Assembly: GCA_022425565.1 (NCBI GenBank)
Contig: JAKMFG010000013.1
Span: 1-10,144 of the forward strand
From: Alphaproteobacteria bacterium
Lineage (GTDB): Bacteria > Pseudomonadota > Alphaproteobacteria > Puniceispirillales > Puniceispirillaceae
Direction of reading: 5' to 3'
Length of the DNA stretch: 10,144 nucleotides
In this document: piece after piece, positions 8,434 through 10,144 of the stretch
Layout: the number at the start of each line of letters is the position of its first letter
Numbering within the stretch: position 1 is the first letter of the stretch
Notes under the pieces: model-generated
Database searches by the model: none
What the model was told of the DNA's origin: nothing
Seen by the model: the letters and a program-made list of their open reading frames with translations, nothing else
Made by a program: the position numbers and the translations under genes

Positions 8434-8525
8434 AAAAAAAGCAAGGCGCTTGCCTTGCTTTTCTGGTTGGGTCAGGTTTGTCCCGACTCCGTTCTCTCCC
8501 TAAACCCGGTATCACAACACGCGTT
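8434..8525 (-). ncRNA. Candidate minus-strand small RNA ending at the shared terminator
   Basis: The minus strand reads through a purine-rich stretch into the terminator at 8437-8462 and a seven-T tract, the classic 3' end of a bacterial small RNA. Just upstream the minus strand can form a second stem, 8502-8508 with 8473-8479, in which one position is a G-U pair. The + strand has an A-C mismatch at the same place, so folding favours the minus strand. The 5' end is a guess: I see no clear -10/-35 pair in the AT-rich tract to the right. No known RNA family was recognised. The terminator may simply be symmetric by chance and serve only the + strand operon. Confidence 0.25.
8437..8462. terminator. 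Bidirectional intrinsic terminator after the nuo-to-DUF1467 operon
   Basis: An uninterrupted 7-bp GC-containing stem (8441-8447 with 8452-8458) has a 4-base loop and is extended by four A-T pairs on either side to 11 bp. On the + strand it is followed by four T and lies about 40 bases after the DUF1467 stop, so it can end the long operon. On the minus strand the U-tract would be longer, seven T in a row (8440 down to 8434), so termination should be stronger for a transcript coming from the right. Confidence 0.85.
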
Positions 8526-8625
8526 TATTCGTGAAAAAACGGTACGCACGAAAATCACCGGTGTCGACAAAAAAAGTTAAACAAACATTCATTTTTTTAT
8601 CGGTATTTTGGAATGTTTCTATAGG

Positions 8626-8660
8626 GGGGCACGAGATGCCGGGTCGGATGGTATTGCCCC
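8626..8660 (+). other. GC-rich stem-loop in the intergenic gap
   Basis: A 6-bp stem (8626-8631 with 8655-8660) continues after a 4-base one-sided bulge (8632-8635) into a 5-bp stem (8636-8640 with 8650-8654, one G-T pair), closed by a 9-base loop 8641-8649. A -10-like sequence preceded by TG (8614-8622) lies just upstream, so the hairpin could form the 5' end of a + strand transcript. It could be a structured leader of rpiB or part of a separate small RNA. The pairing is seen in the sequence; any function is inference. Confidence 0.35.
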
Positions 8661-8699
8661 GCTCTGCATAAAATCTGCCCTGCGAAGCTGGTTTGGAAT

Positions 8700-8722
8700 A
8701 AAAAAGGCATGCTTTTGCCTTT
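8700..8722 (-). terminator. Possible minus-strand intrinsic terminator
   Basis: A 7-bp stem (8703-8709 with 8716-8722) encloses a 6-base loop. Read on the minus strand it runs into six T in a row (8705 down to 8700), and three of these also pair in the stem. On the + strand it is preceded by A's and followed by TTTGG, a poor terminator. No minus-strand gene is visible to the right before rpiB. It would therefore have to end a short antisense or small RNA, or a transcript that starts within rpiB on the opposite strand. The hairpin has only three or four G-C pairs and is moderate at best. Confidence 0.35.
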
Positions 8723-8737
8723 GGAAGGCTGGTCGGC

Positions 8738-8763
8738 TTGACTTTCCCCGCATCTGTTACAAT
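8738..8763 (+). promoter_or_regulatory. Possible promoter for rpiB-glyA
   Basis: TTGACT at 8738-8743 resembles a -35 box, and TACAAT at 8758-8763 is a good -10 box preceded by TG and one base, the extended -10 arrangement. The spacer is only 14 bases, short for the housekeeping sigma factor, so the extended -10 alone may be what works. Transcription would start near 8770 and leave an untranslated leader of about 135 bases. A 7-bp hairpin with one bulged G (8747-8754 with 8772-8778) overlaps it. Confidence 0.3.
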
Positions 8764-8906
8764 GTCCTGTCGATGGGGCGATTATGCTGCGCGATCTGTC
8801 GGTAACTGAATGGTTGGCAGGTTGCATTGGCGATACTACTGTCTCGCGCTATTTTGTTGGGTGAGTCCTGTCCGGGGCTTGTCTGCGCTTCTGGAAGAGA
8901 GCCACA

Positions 8907-9371
8907 ATGGCTGATCGCATTTCAAAGGTTTATCTCAGTTCCGATCACGCCGGAATTGAACTCCGCCAGACTGTGGCCTCGCATCTTGAGGCGGCAGGGT
9001 ATGCGGTAGAGGATCTCGGGCCGGACGCCGGCATGTCGGTGGACTATCCGGACTATGGGGCGAAGCTGGCCCACGCGATGCGCGATGACGCGGCAGCGCG
9101 CGGGATTGCGGTTTGTGGCAGCGGCATTGGGATTTCAATGGCCGTGAACAGGTTTTCGTGGTGCCGGGCGGCGCTTGTTGGCGACGCCACCGCGGCGCGG
9201 CTCTGCCGCGAACACAATGACGCCAATGTTCTGGCGCTTGGTCAGCGGCTGACCGGCCAGACTGTGGCCATCGACTGTGTCGATGCGTTCATGGTGACTG
9301 AATTCGAAGGGGGACGACACGGGGGACGTGTCGAAAAACTTTCATCGCTTGGCGATGGTGAAAGCAAATAA
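8907..9371 (+). CDS. rpiB: Ribose-5-phosphate isomerase B
   Basis: RpiB interconverts ribose 5-phosphate and ribulose 5-phosphate in the nonoxidative pentose phosphate pathway, supplying ribose for nucleotides. The 154-residue protein belongs to the RpiB/LacAB family. SSDHAG (residues 11-16) gives Asp13 and His14. Cys70 in VCGSGIGISMAVNR is the expected catalytic base, with Ser72 where E. coli has Thr67. His103 and Asn104 in REHNDANVLALG complete the active-site loop. The segment NRFSWCRAALVGD differs from the NK/NR-xPGIRAAL pattern usual in the family but keeps the Arg-Ala-Ala. The start at 8907 is supported by GGAAGAGA (8893-8900). It precedes glyA by 42 bases, an rpiB-glyA pairing common in alphaproteobacteria, which favours RpiB over a sugar-specific isomerase such as LacB or an erythrose-4-phosphate isomerase. 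Confidence 0.92.
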   Translation: MADRISKVYLSSDHAGIELRQTVASHLEAAGYAVEDLGPDAGMSVDYPDYGAKLAHAMRDDAAARGIAVCGSGIGISMAVNRFSWCRAALVGDATAARLCREHNDANVLALGQRLTGQTVAIDCVDAFMVTEFEGGRHGGRVEKLSSLGDGESK

Positions 9372-9378
9372 CCGTCAC

Positions 9379-9396
9379 GCGGCACAATGCTGCCGC
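9379..9396 (+). other. Perfect GC hairpin between rpiB and glyA
   Basis: GCGGCA (9379-9384) and TGCCGC (9391-9396) pair perfectly around a 6-base loop. The stem ends two bases before the glyA Shine-Dalgarno. There is no U-tract, so it is not a terminator. It could stabilise one side of a processed mRNA or affect ribosome access to glyA. The stem is visible; the role is inference. Confidence 0.45.
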
Positions 9397-9398
9397 AC

Positions 9399-9404
9399 AA
9401 GGAG
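9399..9404 (+). promoter_or_regulatory. glyA ribosome binding site (decides the start)
   Basis: AAGGAG lies 9 bases before the ATG at 9414 and is the best Shine-Dalgarno in the window. It favours this start over the in-frame ATG at 9441. Confidence 0.8.
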
Positions 9405-9413
9405 AATGAGACT

Positions 9414-10144
9414 ATGGACGACATCAGAAAACAGGACGTAATGGACGGATTCTTCTCGGCCCCTCTGGCGGATTCCGATCCGGAACTGGCAGCGGCGATC
9501 GGGCATGAACTGGTCCGCCAGCAGGACCAGATCGAGATGATCGCATCCGAGAATATCGTCAGCACCGGTGTTCTCGAAGCGCAGGGCTCGGTTCTGACCA
9601 ATAAATATGCCGAAGGCTATTCCGGCCGCCGCTATTATGGCGGCTGCGAGCATGTCGATGTTGTTGAGACACTTGCCATCGAGCGTGCGAAAAAGCTGTT
9701 TGGCGCTGCTTTCGTCAATGTGCAGCCACATTCCGGCGCACAGGCGAACCAGGCCGTGTTCCTGTCGCTGCTGAAGCCGGGCGATACGATCCTCGGCATG
9801 TCGCTTGCCGCAGGTGGTCACCTGACGCACGGCGCCGCGCCGAACCTGTCCGGTAAATGGTTCAATGCCGAGCAGTACGGCGTTGATGAAGAGACCGCGG
9901 AGATTGATTTCGATGCGCTTCTCGACAAGGCGAAGGCCTGCAAGCCGAAGATCATTCTGGCTGGTGGCTCGGCCTATCCGCGTACCCTCGATTTTGCCAA
10001 GTTCCGCGAAATCGCCGATGCCGTCGACGCCTACCTGATGGTGGATATGGCCCATATCTCGGGCCTTGTTGCCGCCGGCGTGCACCCGAACCCGGTGCCG
10101 CATGCGCATGTTGTTACCTCGACGACGCACAAGACGCTGCGCGC
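9414..10144 (+). CDS. glyA: Serine hydroxymethyltransferase, 3' end missing
   Basis: GlyA converts serine and tetrahydrofolate to glycine and 5,10-methylene-tetrahydrofolate using PLP, the main source of one-carbon units, in the cytoplasm. The frame stays open from 9414 to the window edge, giving 243 full codons of the roughly 420-430 usual for the family. [50 protein letters not shown] and the [13 protein letters not shown] segment are all diagnostic. Asp211 (pyridine nitrogen) and His214 (ring stacking) are present. Lys240 in THKTLR is the lysine that forms the Schiff base with PLP. These residues are numbered 11 higher than in E. coli because of a slightly longer N-terminus. The start has a strong ribosome binding site at 9399-9404. 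It is probably cotranscribed with rpiB; in alphaproteobacteria nrdR often follows, which cannot be checked here. Confidence 0.97.
   Translation, partial: MDDIRKQDVMDGFFSAPLADSDPELAAAIGHELVRQQDQIEMIASENIVSTGVLEAQGSVLTNKYAEGYSGRRYYGGCEHVDVVETLAIERAKKLFGAAFVNVQPHSGAQANQAVFLSLLKPGDTILGMSLAAGGHLTHGAAPNLSGKWFNAEQYGVDEETAEIDFDALLDKAKACKPKIILAGGSAYPRTLDFAKFREIADAVDAYLMVDMAHISGLVAAGVHPNPVPHAHVVTSTTHKTLR

Larger units (their letters stand above)
8395..8906. other. Intergenic region of about 510 bases between two operons
   Basis: No convincing protein gene is present here. In order it holds the hairpin terminator of the upstream operon (8437-8462), a stretch that is pyrimidine-rich on the + strand and purine-rich on the minus strand (8463-8520), an AT-rich tract with several A and T runs (about 8521-8622), a GC-rich stem-loop (8626-8660), a second A/T-flanked hairpin (8703-8722) and a possible promoter with a further hairpin (8738-8778). 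The rest, about 8779-8892, shows nothing I can name; the rpiB ribosome binding site begins at 8893. The base composition differs visibly from the flanking genes, as expected for noncoding DNA carrying regulatory or RNA elements. Confidence 0.8.

Noticed and set aside
8608..8805. Open frame of 65 codons in the intergenic gap, cysteine-rich
   Set aside because: It begins with TTG without a Shine-Dalgarno, crosses two predicted hairpins and the candidate promoter, and resembles no family. It looks like chance.
8764..8872. Direct repeat of GTCCTGTC at 8764-8771 and 8865-8872
   Set aside because: An 8-base match 101 bases apart in a 510-base gap can arise by chance, and the flanks do not match.
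8395..8906. Riboswitch, tRNA, 6S RNA, tmRNA or RNase P RNA in the gap
   Set aside because: I looked for their conserved motifs by eye and found none: no cloverleaf, no T-loop sequence and no known riboswitch core. A covariance-model search would be needed to exclude divergent forms.
8827..9009. Open frame of 60 codons overlapping the start of rpiB
   Set aside because: It starts at TTG without a ribosome binding site and its second half lies inside rpiB in another frame.

Overview
The window looks like ordinary chromosome from an alphaproteobacterium. The protein families, and above all the gene order nuoL-nuoM-nuoN-birA-coaX-rnj-mce-DUF1467, fit that class. A marine Rhodospirillales or SAR116-like lineage is my guess from general resemblance, not something the sequence proves. 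Every coding gene is on the + strand.

Bases 1-4466 are the end of the respiratory complex I (nuo) operon. NuoL is missing its N-terminus because the window starts inside the gene; NuoM and NuoN are complete. These are the three antiporter-like, proton-pumping membrane subunits, and the genes are separated by only 2-3 bases. The same transcript probably continues through 4475-8394: a biotin-protein ligase without a DNA-binding domain (BirA), type III pantothenate kinase (CoaX), ribonuclease J, methylmalonyl-CoA epimerase and a small two-helix membrane protein of the DUF1467 family. Gaps are 9 bases or less and two junctions have abutting or overlapping stop and start codons. Metabolically, CoaX feeds CoA synthesis, BirA activates biotin carboxylases such as propionyl-CoA carboxylase, and the epimerase acts on the product of that carboxylase. 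RNase J adds an RNA-turnover enzyme to the block.

Bases 8395-8906 are a gap of about 510 bases with no convincing protein gene. It opens with a strong hairpin terminator and also holds an AT-rich tract, a structured GC-rich hairpin, a second A/T-flanked hairpin and a possible promoter for the next genes. Both terminator-like hairpins have their best U-tract on the minus strand, although no minus-strand gene exists here. This is the only part of the window that could hide something undescribed, such as a small RNA.

Bases 8907-10144 start a second operon: ribose-5-phosphate isomerase B (rpiB), then serine hydroxymethyltransferase (glyA), which runs off the window just after its PLP-binding lysine. 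A perfect 6-bp hairpin sits between them, just upstream of the glyA ribosome binding site. I saw no mobile element, CRISPR array, tRNA, rRNA, phage gene or defence system, and no strong case for a novel system.
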